A stretch of 64,000 nucleotides of DNA from Tragulus kanchil (GCA_022376925.1 JAIOJX010000003.1:39293874-39357873); one strand, 5' to 3'; shown: positions 31,551-43,683, counted from the first letter of the stretch. Made by a program: numbers and translations. The notes: generated by a model not told the origin, from the letters alone.

Positions 31551-32836
31551 CATCATGCACATAGATCAACTCAAAATGGATTAAAGACCTAAATGTAAGA
31601 CCAGAAACCATCAAACTCTTAGAGGAGAATATAGGCAAAACCCTCAAGCACATAAATCAAAGCAAGATCTTCTCTGACCCACCTACTAGGATAGCGGAAC
31701 TGAAAAGAAAAATGAACATGTGGGACCTAATGAAACTTAAGAGCTTTTGTACAGCAAAAGAAATTACAATAAAGTTGAACAGATAACCCACAGAATGGGA
31801 GAAAATCATAGCAAATGAAACAACAAAGAATTAATCTCCAAAATCTATAAGCAACTCAGACAACTCAGCACTGGAAAAATGAACAACCCAATCAAAAAAA
31901 TGGGAAAAGAACCTAAACAGACACCTCTCCAAAGAGGACATACAGATGGCCCCAAAACACATGAAACGATGCTCAACTTCACTTATAATTAGAGCAATGC
32001 AAATCAAAACTACAATGAGATATCACCTCACACCCATCAGAATGGCCGTCCTCCACAAATCGACAGACAGTAAATACTGGAGAGGGTGCGGAGAAAAGGG
32101 AACCCTCTTGCATTGCTGGTGGGAATGTCAATTGATGCAGCCTCTATGGAAGACAGTATGGGGATTCCCTAAAAAACTAAAAATAGAAGCACCCTATGAC
32201 CTAGCAATCCCACTCTTAGGCTTATACCCTGATGAAATCAAATCTGAAAGAAACACCTGTACCCCAATGTTCATGGCAGCTCTCTATACAATAGCTACAA
32301 CATGGAAGCATGGAAGCTACAACATGGAGAGGAGAGGAGATGCTCATCGATAAATGAATGGATCCAGAAGCTCTGGTACATATACACAATGGAATATTAC
32401 ACAGCTGTAAAGAGAAATGCAGAAGAATCAGCCCTAATGAGGTGGTTGGATCTAGAACGTCTCATAAAAAGTGAAGTCAGTCAGAAAGAGGACAAATACA
32501 ATATACTAACACATATATATGGCATCTAGTAGGATGGTGATGATGGCACATGCAGTGAAGTGACAGATGGACATGGACAGTGGACATATGGACATTGTGG
32601 GGAAGGAACAGAGTGTGGGAGGCGTAAAGGAAGTAGCATGAAGGCCTGTACTATCGTAAGTGAAGAAAATAGCTATAGTCATAGCTCTGAGAAAAGGAGA
32701 TCCTTCAGGGATGCTGTGTGATGGTCGAGAGGGGTGGAAAGGGGGGAAATACATATGACTAATCTGGAAACATGCACATCTGTAAACAACAAAACTCTGT
32801 AAAAGTTAAAAGCAAAATAAAAGTTAAAAAAAAAAA
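31551..32836 (+). mobile_element. L1 LINE, ORF2 C-terminal end plus 3' UTR, 5' truncated
   Basis: Sense L1 from the last part of ORF2 to a poly-A tail (32826-32836). Frame 31946-32353 encodes the L1 ORF2 C-terminal region ('[13 protein letters not shown]', '[10 protein letters not shown]', '[13 protein letters not shown]'). It then shifts at a 22-base tandem duplication (32294-32328) into frame 32302-32529, with 'WYIYTMEYYTAVKRN'. The 3' UTR at 32530-32825 follows. It interrupts a Bov-tA, with a probable target-site duplication 'aggctg.tgg' / 'aggctggttg'. 5' truncation and stops upstream make it inactive. Confidence 0.92.
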
Positions 32837-32906
32837 GGCTGGTTGACTATAGTCCCTAGGGTCCCAAAGAGTTGGATATCAATGAGTGACTGAGCACACA
32901 CATACA
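32837..32906 (+). mobile_element. Bov-tA SINE, 3' part (after the L1)
   Basis: 'ggctggttgactatagtccc' and 'aaagagttggatatcaatga' complete the Bov-tA begun at 31397. The false copy is at 33947-34016. Confidence 0.85.
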
Positions 32907-32907
32907 C

Positions 32908-33187
32908 ACATTCTTTGACACTTCTCTTTTATACAGAACAGAGGAAATGGGAGAGTTTTGTTGAACCCGGCAATTCTCTTAGTTTCAAGATAGATGAGGT
33001 ATAATTTCTATTCAAAAGAAATTCAAATCCTTGGGTCCACCTGGATAAAACAGGATGTTCTCCACATCTCAAGGTTCTTAGTCACATCTCCAGAGTCTCC
33101 TTTGGCAGGAAAGGTACTCGGGTGAGGACATGGACTCCTTTGGGAGGAGGTCATTATTCAGTCTACCACATGATAAGTGCTCAGGTT
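32908..33187 (-). mobile_element. Ancient LTR-like relic, antisense, right part
   Basis: 'gtccacctggataaaacagg', 'ctcaaggttcttagtcacat', 'ctcctttggcaggaaaggta' and 'ttattcagtctaccaca' continue the relic interrupted at 30231/31396. The order is right for one element opened by Bov-tA and then L1. The false copy is at 34018-34297. Confidence 0.5.
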
Positions 33188-34328
33188 CTCCATTTGGCAG
33201 GAAAGGGAACCCTCTTGCATTGCTGGTGGGAATGTCAATTGATGCAGCCTCTATGGAAGACAGTATGGGGATTCCCTAAAAAACTAAAAATAGAAGCACC
33301 CTATGACCTAGCAATCCCACTCTTAGGCTTATACCCTGATGAAATCAAATCTGAAAGAAACACCTGTACCCCAATGTTCATGGCAGCTCTCTATACAATA
33401 GCTACAACATGGAAGCATGGAAGCTACAACATGGAGAGGAGAGGAGATGCTCATCGATAAATGAATGGATCCAGAAGCTCTGGTACATATACACAATGGA
33501 ATATTACACAGCTGTAAAGAGAAATGCAGAAGAATCAGCCCTAATGAGGTGGTTGGATCTAGAACGTCTCATAAAAAGTGAAGTCAGTCAGAAAGAGGAC
33601 AAATACAATATACTAACACATATATATGGCATCTAGTAGGATGGTGATGATGGCACATGCAGTGAAGTGACAGATGGACATGGACAGTGGACATATGGAC
33701 ATTGTGGGGAAGGAACAGAGTGTGGGAGGCGTAAAGGAAGTAGCATGAAGGCCTGTACTATCGTAAGTGAAGAAAATAGCTATAGTCATAGCTCTGAGAA
33801 AAGGAGATCCTTCAGGGATGCTGTGTGATGGTCGAGAGGGGTGGAAAGGGGGGAAATACATATGACTAATCTGGAAACATGCACATCTGTAAACAACAAA
33901 ACTCTGTAAAAGTTAAAAGCAAAATAAAAGTTAAAAAAAAAAAAAAGGCTGGTTGACTATAGTCCCTAGGGTCCCAAAGAGTTGGATATCAATGAGTGAC
34001 TGAGCACACACATACACACATTCTTTGACACTTCTCTTTTATACAGAACAGAGGAAATGGGAGAGTTTTGTTGAACCCGGCAATTCTCTTAGTTTCAAGA
34101 TAGATGAGGTATAATTTCTATTCAAAAGAAATTCAAATCCTTGGGTCCACCTGGATAAAACAGGATGTTCTCCACATCTCAAGGTTCTTAGTCACATCTC
34201 CAGAGTCTCCTTTGGCAGGAAAGGTACTCGGGTGAGGACATGGACTCCTTTGGGAGGAGGTCATTATTCAGTCTACCACATGATAAGTGCTCAGGTTTCA
34301 TTTGAACAAAGCGTTTTGTTTTGGCTGA

Positions 34329-34520
34329 GATTCCCTGGTGGCTCAGATGGTAAAGAATATGCCTGCAATGCAGGAGACCTGGGTTCAACCCATGGGTCAG
34401 GAGGATCCCCTGGAGGGGGGAATGGGTACCTACTCCAGTATTCTTGCCTGGAAAATCCCATGGACAGAGGAGCGTGGTGAGCTATGGTCTATAGGATCTC
34501 AAAGAGCTGAACAGCTAACA
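34329..34520 (+). mobile_element. Bov-tA SINE
   Basis: 'gattccctggtggctcagat', 'gcaatgcaggagacctgggt', 'ttgcctggaaaatcccatgg' and 'tctcaaagagctgaacagc' make a full-length sense element. Confidence 0.92.
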
Positions 34521-34875
34521 CTTCCTTTTGTTATGGCCATTGAACCCTCTCAGGAAGAGAGGCAAAATTGAGTCCATCTGCCTCGCTTTCCTGGGGGAGA
34601 TTTTAAAGTTTGTTCTCTTTATGTCCTGAGAATGTCCAAGTCTCCTTTAGCAAAAGATTGTGGGAAGCAAGCCTATACCTGAAGCCAAACTGGACCAAAG
34701 TGTCTGAGCCTGAACTCTCAAACAAACTCTGCCTCTGCTGTGGTGCCTTAGGCAAATCGCTTCGCATTTTAGCCCACGGGAATATGTAAATTAGGTAGTG
34801 AGCAAAAATACCTGCCCTGCCTACCTTATGGGATTGCTGTGCTCATCAATTGAAGAGTATGAAAAGACAAGCTTT

Positions 34876-35161
34876 GGGGCTTCCCTGGTGGTCCAGGGGG
34901 TAAAGAGTCTGCCATGCAGTGCAAGGGGCACTGGTTCGATCCCTGGCCCAGGTAGATCCCACGTACCATGGAGTAGCTGGACTGGTGTGTCCAATTATGA
35001 GCCAGCGCCCTGGAGTGTATGCGCCCAGAGCCCATGCTCTGCAACAAGAGAGGCCACTGTAATAGGAGGCCCACACAAGCCAAAGAATAAAGATGGATGA
35101 AAATAAACAAAGGATGCCAAAATTAAAAAAAAAAAAAAATATTTTATTAAAAAAAAAAAAA
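34876..35161 (+). mobile_element. CHR-type SINE, 'ggatgaaaat' tail variant
   Basis: Sense from 'ggggcttccctggtggtcca' through B-box 'ggttcgatccc' (34933-34943), 'gcgcccagagcccatgctct' and 'aggaggcccacacaagccaa' to A-rich tails. A target-site duplication brackets it: 'aaaagacaagcttt' (about 34862) and 'aaaagccaagcttt' (about 35163). The false copy is at 36027-36311. Confidence 0.9.
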
Positions 35162-35238
35162 GAAAAGCCAAGCTTTGTCAGATGCGAAGAGCCAAACCTG
35201 AGATGCCATTAGTGATTAGCATATGCTGTTTGAGGGGT

Positions 35239-35302
35239 CGACCATAGTACATACAGACCATAGAGCTGCAAAGAGTTGGACAGGACTGAAGCACCTTAGC
35301 AT
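35239..35302 (+). mobile_element. Bov-tA 3' end fragment
   Basis: 'gaccatagagctgcaaagag' and 'ttggacaggactgaagcacc' match the 3' terminus of Bov-tA only. The false copy is at 36389-36452. Confidence 0.65.
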
Positions 35303-37067
35303 CCAGAGAGGTGTGCATGGCACCTGGGGGCAGAGCAGACACATTGGGGTCAGCACAGTGTCTTTAAAGAGCCACCCTCATTGGGCCAGACCCTAAGCCT
35401 CCTTCATGGATGGAGCAGGCAGAACTGTGAACGGGGACTTGGACAAAGTTGAACCTTTCTGAGAGTCTCTGTGAGCAGGCAGAACTATGGTGGCCGTGTT
35501 TCTCATTCTGTGCCCTTGGGAGTTACATGATTTCCTGTTCCGAGCTGCTGCGTGGAACACTGGAGAGAGTCTCTGTTTCCCAACCAAAAGAAAGTTATGT
35601 GTTAAAAACAAACTTTAATTTGTGAGACTGGGTTTCAATAGCATTCAGATCTAGTTAAAATGTTATTAAGGGACTTTTCTGTTATGGCCATTGAACCCTC
35701 TCAGGAAGAGAGGCAAAATTGAGTCCATCTGCCTCGCTTTCCTGGGGGAGATTTTAAAGTTTGTTCTCTTTATGTCCTGAGAATGTCCAAGTCTCCTTTA
35801 GCAAAAGATTGTGGGAAGCAAGCCTATACCTGAAGCCAAACTGGACCAAAGTGTCTGAGCCTGAACTCTCAAACAAACTCTGCCTCTGCTGTGGTGCCTT
35901 AGGCAAATCGCTTCGCATTTTAGCCCACGGGAATATGTAAATTAGGTAGTGAGCAAAAATACCTGCCCTGCCTACCTTATGGGATTGCTGTGCTCATCAA
36001 TTGAAGAGTATGAAAAGACAAGCTTTGGGGCTTCCCTGGTGGTCCAGGGGGTAAAGAGTCTGCCATGCAGTGCAAGGGGCACTGGTTCGATCCCTGGCCC
36101 AGGTAGATCCCACGTACCATGGAGTAGCTGGACTGGTGTGTCCAATTATGAGCCAGCGCCCTGGAGTGTATGCGCCCAGAGCCCATGCTCTGCAACAAGA
36201 GAGGCCACTGTAATAGGAGGCCCACACAAGCCAAAGAATAAAGATGGATGAAAATAAACAAAGGATGCCAAAATTAAAAAAAAAAAAAAAATATTTTATT
36301 GAAAAAAAAAAAGAAAAGCCAAGCTTTGTCAGATGCGAAGAGCCAAACCTGAGATGCCATTAGTGATTAGCATATGCTGTTTGAGGGGTCGACCATAGTA
36401 CATACAGACCATAGAGCTGCAAAGAGTTGGACAGGACTGAAGCACCTTAGCATCCAGAGAGGTGTGCATGGCACCTGGGGGCAGAGCAGACACATTGGGG
36501 TCAGCACAGTGTCTTTAAAGAGCCACCCTCATTGGGCCAGACCCTAAGCCTCCTTCATGGATGGAGCAGGCAGAACTGTGAACGGGGACTTGGACAAAGT
36601 TGAACCTTTCTGAGAGTCTCTGTGAGCAGGCAGAACTATGGTGGCCGTGTTTCTCATTCTGTGCCCTTGGGAGTTACATCATTTCCTGTTCCGAGCTGCT
36701 GCGTGGAACACTGGAGAGAGTCTCTGTTTCCCAACCAAAAGATATTTATATCTCTCAGAATCTTCAATGTGCTAATAAAAACAAAGGCTTTAATTTGTGA
36801 GACTGGGTTTCAATAGCATTCAGATCTAGTTAAAATGTTATTAAGGGACTTTTCTGTGTCAGCTGGGGAGGGAGTTAAGTGTTGAGCAGTCCTCAGAATT
36901 TGTTTTTCATTCACTTAAGTGCATGTCTTGAAAACAGATATTGAGAGTCCAGTGGGGGAATGTCTGATGACTGCATGGTCACCGACATGGAAGGGAAAAT
37001 TCTTTATCATGATTACTGTGTTTGCGTTTATCCTTCTTTTGTAAAGATGTCTCTGAGCTGCTGCTGC

Positions 37068-37068
<1 letters not shown>

Positions 37069-37105
<37 letters not shown>
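37069..37105. repeat. (GT)n microsatellite
   Basis: About 18 GT units. The false copy at 38224-38260 has the same length. Confidence 0.92.
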
Positions 37106-37106
<1 letters not shown>

Positions 37107-37179
37107 TGTCCCTGACAGAACTGTAGGACTTCCACTTAGTCATTCTTTCAAAGCCCACAGATACAAATAAATGATAACC

Positions 37180-37856
37180 CAAGTCTGCAACGTTTTACTT
37201 TACTTCTCTGAGCCATTGTTTTTACAGTGAAGGCCCAGAACCCTGTTATCTGAGATAATGAGCTGATAAAGAGTTAGGGATAGGCCACCTGGAATCAAAG
37301 CACAGGTGACTGGGAAAACAAAACACCAAGGGGTCCTAAATATGGCCCCCTTCTCTGTTCCTTAGAGCCTTAGGGCTTCCAAAGGTGCTTCTCACCCCTT
37401 TCAGCATAGGTTTCATTTTCTTAAAATCATCATTGATTTGTCTCCACCATCCATCTGTTTTCTATAGCTGTCGATTTTTTCTACCCACAAATCCACCCTG
37501 TTTCCAGGCGCTGCAGGGTGGGAGCCGTGGGCTTCTCCTGCCTGCCAGCCCACCAGGCCACACACGCTGCCATGGCATCAATCACCCGGCAGGAGGTGGC
37601 CACAGATGACTGCAGCTGGCTATCCCAGCGGTATCTTTTAACAAAGGACACAGACTACTTTGAGTTTGTCAGGAAACAACCTGAATTTTTGCCTTGTCCT
37701 TCTTGATGTATAGATTTCCCAGAACTAAATCTCTTTCAAAGAGGGGAATTACTGCCCACCCCTAGGGGGAAGTCTGGGAGACTCCTGCTCATCTGTTCAT
37801 TTGTCCTCCACGTCAAGGAGAGGAGGAAAGACCACATCTCTGTCTTGAGCAGTCAT
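37180..37856. other. Unassigned unique sequence
   Basis: No repeat family is recognised. Open frames at 37385-37609 and 37518-37706 contain no known domain and lack convincing splice sites. The sequence is repeated at about 38335-39014 by false duplication 12. Confidence 0.4.
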
Positions 37857-38222
37857 CTGCGTGGAACACTGGAGAGAGTCTCTGTTTCCCAACCAAAAGA
37901 ATTTATATCTTCAGATCTTCAATGTGCTAATAAAAACAAAGGCTTTAATTTGTGAGACTGGGTTTCAATAGCATTCAGATCTAGTTAAAATGTTATTAAG
38001 GGACTTTTCTGTGTCAGCTGGGGAGGGAGTTAAGTGTTGAGCAGTCCTCAGAATTTGTTTTTCATTCACTTAAGTGCATGTCTTGAAAACAGATATTGAG
38101 AGTCCAGTGGGGGAATGTCTGATGACTGCATGGTCACCGACATGGAAGGGAAAATTCTTTATCATGATTACTGTGTTTGCGTTTATCCTTCTTTTGTAAA
38201 GATGTCTCTGAGCTGCTGCTGC

Positions 38223-38261
<39 letters not shown>

Positions 38262-39014
38262 TGTCCCTGACAGAACTGTAGGACTTCCACTTAGTCATTC
38301 TTTCAAAGCCCACAGATACAAATAAATGATAACCCAAGTCTGCAACGTTTTACTTTACTTCTCTGAGCCATTGTTTTTACAGTGAAGGCCCAGAACCCTG
38401 TTATCTGAGATAATGAGCTGATAAAGAGTTAGGGATAGGCCACCTGGAATCAAAGCACAGGTGACTGGGAAAACAAAACACCAAGGGGTCCTAAATATGG
38501 CCCCCTTCTCTGTTCCTTAGAGCCTTAGGGCTTCCAAAGGTGCTTCTCACCCCTTTCAGCATAGGTTTCATTTTCTTAAAATCATCATTGATTTGTCTCC
38601 ACCATCCATCTGTTTTCTATAGCTGTCGATTTTTTCTACCCACAAATCCACCCTGTTTCCAGGCGCTGCAGGGTGGGAGCCGTGGGCTTCTCCTGCCTGC
38701 CAGCCCACCAGGCCACACACGCTGCCATGGCATCAATCACCCGGCAGGAGGTGGCCACAGATGACTGCAGCTGGCTATCCCAGCGGTATCTTTTAACAAA
38801 GGACACAGACTACTTTGAGTTTGTCAGGAAACAACCTAAATTTTTTGCCTTGTCCTTCTTGATGTATAGATTTCCCAGAACTAAATCTCTTTCAAAGAGG
38901 GGAATTACTGCCCACCCCTAGGGGGAAGTCTGGGAGACTCCTGCTCATCTGTTCATTTGTCCTCCACGTCAAGGAGAGGAGGAAAGACCACATCTCTGTC
39001 TTGAGCAGTCATCT

Positions 39015-39640
39015 AAAGACATGTGGGAAAAAATCTCTTCTTTGCAAAACCTGCCTTTCATATTGAATGTCACCCCACAATTTTTCAGGGGGCAAAACTT
39101 TTGATGAGAATTTGGCTGATCTTCATTGTCCCCTCCTCTTTTTTGCTGTCTTCGAGAGGCATTTCAGTGTTCTTTAACACTTCTCTTTCACACAGAAGAG
39201 ATAAAATAGATTGTACTCGATTCAGGCAGTCCGACTCTGTTTTGGGAGGACTTCTGTATGCACAGATATAAGACGTTCATTTAATTACTGTCCTCAGCTA
39301 TCATCATTTGCCATAAGAAAGTCAAGCCGGTTTCTTTTATTCACCACTTAGCAGAATTCTTTGGTGTCCATTATTAGCAAGAATTCCAAAGTAGTTGCTA
39401 AATACTCCATCTCTAACGGAGGCAATAAAACTCTGAAGCTTGAGATGCAGACTTCAGTTTCCAGGAATAAAAGCCCTACCTTTCTTAGCTAAAGGGTTAA
39501 ATCTTTTAAGCGCCAAAGCGGTTGTTCCCTCGGACTTCTCTCCAAACAGAGGATGTGATACTCAAGGGACAATCTCATTGAATATGCAGGATAAGTAATC
39601 TCCTATCGGAGGTGGTAAGAAGGATAGGTCCTGTTGTGTA
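39015..39640. promoter_or_regulatory. Candidate conserved noncoding element D
   Basis: Repeat-free single-copy DNA with balanced composition and homeodomain-like words ('catttaattactg' about 39279, 'ccattattagc' about 39369). This is an inference from texture only. Confidence 0.25.
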
Positions 39641-39756
39641 AGCAAGATGAGGAGGCCTTTCATTTTAATTAGTCAAATAAGGAGAATATTTAAGAAAAGC
39701 CAGTAGAGTTAACTAGGAGGATGGTAGGCTACCTACTCAACTCAATTGCTGTTTTC

Positions 39757-39787
39757 TTTTTTTTTTTTTTGGTTGGTTGGTTGGTTT
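39757..39787. repeat. T-run and (GGTT)n simple repeat
   Basis: About 14 T followed by four GGTT units. Confidence 0.85.
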
Positions 39788-41691
39788 CTCTGCTGTATAA
39801 TTCTCTATAGGCACATTTAAGGTTCAGAGTCAAAGTGTCTAGGGAACTTGCCTAAAATAAAGCACTGGGAGGTGGTGTGTGCACACACGTGTGTATCAGG
39901 AGCATCAGAGTGGCTGCCCCAAAGGTGAGAAGAGGAGAGATGGTAGTCACGGTCTGGAGTATGCAGAGGTACATTTTCATGGTTATGGAGGACGGCATCC
40001 TGCATGCATTTAACAGGAATGCTACACATCCTTACCAAGAACTTAAATACAGAGTTACCTAGAAATTTGAAGCTACAGTTGGCAAGGTGAGGCAGATATG
40101 GTTGTTAATGCTCTGTTCATGTGGAAGAGCAACATGAACTAAACATTGCCCAAGAGGCAGGTTAGGAACAATCAGCTGATCACAGAGCACCTCTGTCTCT
40201 AAGACTGGGCAACCTTGAGAGGAGTTCAGGACGATATATCCCTGAACGGGTATGAGAGTGTGGTGTCTTACTCACTGGCTTATCTTGATCATTATGTTGT
40301 GAAATGGGCAGGACTCATTTATTCTCCATTTCCTCCCTACAACACATTTTTATCCTGTTCTTCCTAGGACCAGCATGGCCCCAGGTACGAGGGCTACAGG
40401 AAGCAGTTTGAGTCAACTTTACCATCACCCTCAAGGGGTGCAGAGTAAATGAATGTGTAAATCTGAGCAAATAGCCTGGCATAGGAGGCTCAACGAATAT
40501 TTTACGTTCTCAAATTTTATAATCTGAGCTCTTTTAAAAATCACTTTTAAAAAGTGTAAAACTGCAAATGATCATGATGTGTGGAAATGTTTCTTTTATG
40601 AAGTGAAAGGTTCTCAATAACATGTGGAATGAATATGAGGCTTAATATCAAAGATTTCAACGTAACTGTGTGCTGAGGGATCTCTCAAACTTGGCAGATC
40701 CATTGTTCCTATAGCTGACTTGGTCATAATCTGCATAAAGAAACATGGATTCTTGTGCATTCATAAAAATAGGTATCAAATGCCTCTTATGTGACTATAG
40801 CATTATTACTATATGAATGTAGTTTTATCTTTTGTTTAAAATTCATAAATGTCTGTGATATGCTTGGCACAGTTAAGTGATTAATGGAGTACAAAATATT
40901 TGAAGTGGTCTTTAAGACTCTCTAGTCTCATGTCGTAAGAGTTTTTCGTTTTGTTTTGTTTTTACGTCGTACAGTTTTGTTGACTTGTTAAACGTGGTGG
41001 TGGGCTGTCATGAGTTTTGTGTTTTGAGTCCACAAAAATACTCATGATCGGTTCCTCAACTTTAACCTTTTCTCTCAGTGCCTTTCCATTTGTTCTGTGC
41101 CACCATCCCATGGATTTGTTTGCTGTTGTGTCCTCATTGGGCTGGAAGCAGCCTTCCTGGTGAGAGGCCTTACCTGGTCTCCAGGCAAGGCAAGCGCTAA
41201 CTAATCAAGAAGGCTTCTAAAGACACTACCTACAGGCAGATGCTGACTCTCGGGTAACACACATTGCATGCCATTATAAATACCTCTTTAATGTGTGTCT
41301 TTCTGGTTTGAGGATAACCTGTGGCCATGTGGCTTGGATTGCTTGTACCTGGCCCTGTGGTGGGGTCAGTAGGGGCACAGTCAATATTTCTTGAAATGAA
41401 AAGTAGAAGAATAAATGAAGTCTGTCCATCTCATAAGATACAGACCATATTCTGACAAACCCAGAAAATAAAAGAAATGGGAGATACTTACTTGTCCTCT
41501 CTTGTGTGGCTCATGCAGGCTGCCCTGAGGCTACCGAGGCCTTTTGATGATGGATTACACCCTAGTGTATTCTGATGATCGCCTTTCTGGAAGCATGTTA
41601 CATGCTTTACATGTTTCCATGTCACTGAATTAAGTCAAAATTCTCTGTTCTCCTAAATTTGGGAAATACTGGATTAAACCACGCTAAAGGG
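39788..41691. other. Unique sequence, no gene seen
   Basis: About 1.9 kb with no SINE, LINE or recognisable exon. A MIR-tail-like trace ('agcctggcataggaggctca', about 40472) is the only hint of a repeat. Confidence 0.45.
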
Positions 41692-41921
41692 ATTTTAAAA
41701 ATGTTTATTTTATTTTTGACCATGTTGGGTCTCAGTTGTGGCTCGCAAGGTATTTCTTGGCAGTGCACAGGCTTTTCATTACAGCATGTGGGTTTCTCTC
41801 TAGTTGAGGCATGTGGGCCTAGTTGCCCCACAGCATGTGGCATCCACCTGGACCAGGGATCAAACTCCTGTCCCCTGCATTGGCAGGCAGATTTGTAAAC
41901 ACTGGACTCCTGGGAAAGTCT
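41692..41921 (-). mobile_element. CHR-type SINE (older tRNA-Glu form), antisense
   Basis: 'gtttattttatttttgacca', 'ttgggtctcagttgtggctc', 'gcctagttgccccacagcat', 'accagggatcaaactcctgt' and 'cattggcaggcagattt' follow the antisense order; full length. Confidence 0.85.
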
Positions 41922-42811
41922 CTAAAAAGATTATTTTTAACTGTAGGGACGTTATCACTGAACATGCACGGTGAAATCGCTAAGAAGAATATGTGGTACA
42001 CAGCATTTTGAAGTTTATTTGGCTTTTGAACCCTTTTTCTTGGAGCAGTTTGTGCAAACTGAGGTCTGCAAACCACCCTTTAAGGCACATTGCATTTGGC
42101 TGTCCTAAGGAACAAACATGATTCTCCGGATAGGAAGGAGACATTAGTGAGCTTGCTTTTACCTTGTGCTTAAATTCTTGCTAGGGAGCACTCAACAGTC
42201 TGCTGTTGTCCTCAAAGGAAAAAAAAATCTAGTCAAACGCTGACTCTGGTAGATGATAGGAAATGAGCTCCCAAGTGCTGAGAGAAGTTTGACAGCCTCC
42301 CAGCAGCCTCCTTCCCCCTAGGGTGCATCTCAAGGCCACCCTCAATCTGTCAACCCAGCACTGGGGAGGTCCCCATGGAAGCAGATGTTGCTGCCTGGAG
42401 AAGGCTGTCTGCAGCCTGCATCTGGGCTCCTGAGTGCCACCCAGCTGAGCTCGGTGCAGACAACATGCCTGGCGGTGGACTTCCTGCTGCAATCCATTAG
42501 GGCCCTATCTTCTTTCCTTAAAAAGGGACTTGTGTTCCCTGAATTCATATCAGAAGTACATGACCATGAAAATGTACATGGAAAATTGTGGCCTTTAAAA
42601 CAACAAATAGAAGGACAGAATACTGTTGGTAAAGATGGCTCACCCATCTGGTGAAAGCTGGTTGTAGGACCCAGTATCTGTATATTATATCTATATATTA
42701 CTGTGCAGGGAAGGGGGGGGTCTTCTATATTGTTTCTCTCCATTAATTATCTTCTTGAGCAAAACTTGGCCCTCCTTGACCAAACTTTAGTTAGAGTCCT
42801 TGAAGCATTCT
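41922..42811. other. Unique sequence, no gene seen
   Basis: A GC-richer island (about 42260-42500) gives open frames on both strands (42229-42492, 42342-42743 minus; 42385-42654 plus) with no recognisable domain. A G-run lies at about 42708-42720. Confidence 0.4.
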
Positions 42812-43024
42812 TGATGGCTTCGCAGGTGATGCTCAACACACCTGCCAGTGCAGGAGACATAAGAGACGCAGGTTTTATCTCTGAGTCAGGAAGATCTCTT
42901 GGAGAAGGGCATAGCAACCCACTCCAGTATTCTTGCCTGGAGAACCCTATGGACAGGGGAGCCTGGTTGGCTATCGTCTAGGGTCTTGAGGAGTTAGACG
43001 CCGCTGAAGCGACTTAGCACACAG
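42812..43024 (+). mobile_element. Bov-tA SINE
   Basis: 'gatggcttcgcaggtgatgc', 'gccagtgcaggagacataag', 'ccactccagtattcttgcct' and 'cgctgaagcgacttagcac' make a full-length sense element. Confidence 0.9.
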
Positions 43025-43234
43025 ACACACGCAGACCCACACGTGCAAATGTTCTTAACTGGATCTTCATCTAGAGTTTCTACATCTGTGCTTTCCAAGA
43101 CCAGTCTTGGGAGGAATACTGCTGCATCAATCGAAGAAGATGTCTCTATTCCTGCTTTCTGATCACTTCTGGTATCTGGCCACGCTGGTCTGCACTTAGC
43201 AAGAATCCTGTTAAGTAGATTTAGCAGAAGTCTC

Positions 43235-43440
43235 CATACTTGTGATGTTTTCTCTTTGCAGTTTTTTCACCCATTGACCCCCACACCCTGCTCCTTGGCT
43301 GTAAATCCCCACTAATCATTGTCATAGTTGAATTTGAGCCCCATCTCTCCTCCATGGCGATTACCCCATTGCAGTAGTCCTGAGAGAGTCTTCCTGACCA
43401 TCTTAACAGGAGTCAGAATGCTTCTTTTCCTTTAATATTA
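43235..43440 (+). mobile_element. Possible endogenous-retrovirus LTR fragment
   Basis: 'cccattgacccccacaccct', 'ctccttggctgtaaatcccc' and 'accccattgcagtagtcctg' recall the 3' half of a class I (ERV1-like) LTR with a decayed TATA-like box. No internal viral genes are present in the window. The assignment is tentative. Confidence 0.35.
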
Positions 43441-43496
43441 GACAGGACTTTTATACTAGTAGGCTTTCTGCTTGGGTTCGTTTGTGCTTAGCTGTT

Positions 43497-43683
43497 GCTA
43501 TGGTTGTAAGTCCCTATGTCCAACTCTTTTTTGACTTCATGGACTGTAGCCCACATGGCTCTTCTGTCCATGGGATTCTCCAGGCAAAAATACTGGAGTG
43601 GGTTGCCATTTCCTTCTCCAGGGGATCTTCCTGACCCAGAGATCAAAGCTTGTGAATTCTTTACCAGTGACCTACCAGGGTAG
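43497..43683 (-). mobile_element. Bov-tA SINE, antisense
   Basis: 'gtccctatgtccaactcttt', 'gggattctccaggcaaaaat', 'gggttgccatttccttctcc' and 'gatcttcctgacccagagat' follow the antisense order. The region near the head is shortened. Confidence 0.9.

Larger units (their letters stand above)
32096..34297. repeat. Direct duplication 10 (false tandem copy)
   Basis: Copy A is 32096-33187 and copy B is 33206-34297. The poly-A tail is 3 bases longer in copy B; otherwise I see no difference. Linker 33188-33205 resembles 'tcctttggcaggaaagg' inside the unit. It adds a second, spurious L1 3' end at 33206-33946. Confidence 0.94.
34530..36857. repeat. Direct duplication 11 (false tandem copy, no linker)
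   Basis: Copy A is 34530-35680 and copy B is 35681-36857. Copy A is degraded near its end: about 25 bases around 'gatatttatatctctcag' (36742-36770) are reduced to 'gaaagttatgtgtt' (35591-35604). One substitution, 'acatgattt' against 'acatcattt', is also seen. The end of copy B overlaps duplication 12. Confidence 0.92.
36698..39014. repeat. Direct duplication 12 (false tandem copy, no linker)
   Basis: Copy A is 36698-37856 and copy B is 37857-39014. Copy B lacks a few bases near its start ('gatatttatatctctcagaa' becomes 'gaatttatatcttcaga') and has one extra T near its end. Both copies include a GT microsatellite and otherwise unassigned DNA. Confidence 0.92.

Noticed and set aside
37069..38260. 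Regularly spaced repeats as a CRISPR-like array
   Set aside because: The repeats are a GT microsatellite seen twice because of false duplication 12. There are no direct repeats with unique spacers, and the DNA is eukaryotic.
42229..42743. Coding exon in a GC-richer block with open frames on both strands
   Set aside because: Frames on both strands are equally open, as expected from composition; no domain and no matching splice sites were found.
43235..43440. Complete endogenous retrovirus
   Set aside because: Only an LTR-like fragment is seen. No second LTR, primer-binding site or viral reading frame is present in the surrounding sequence.
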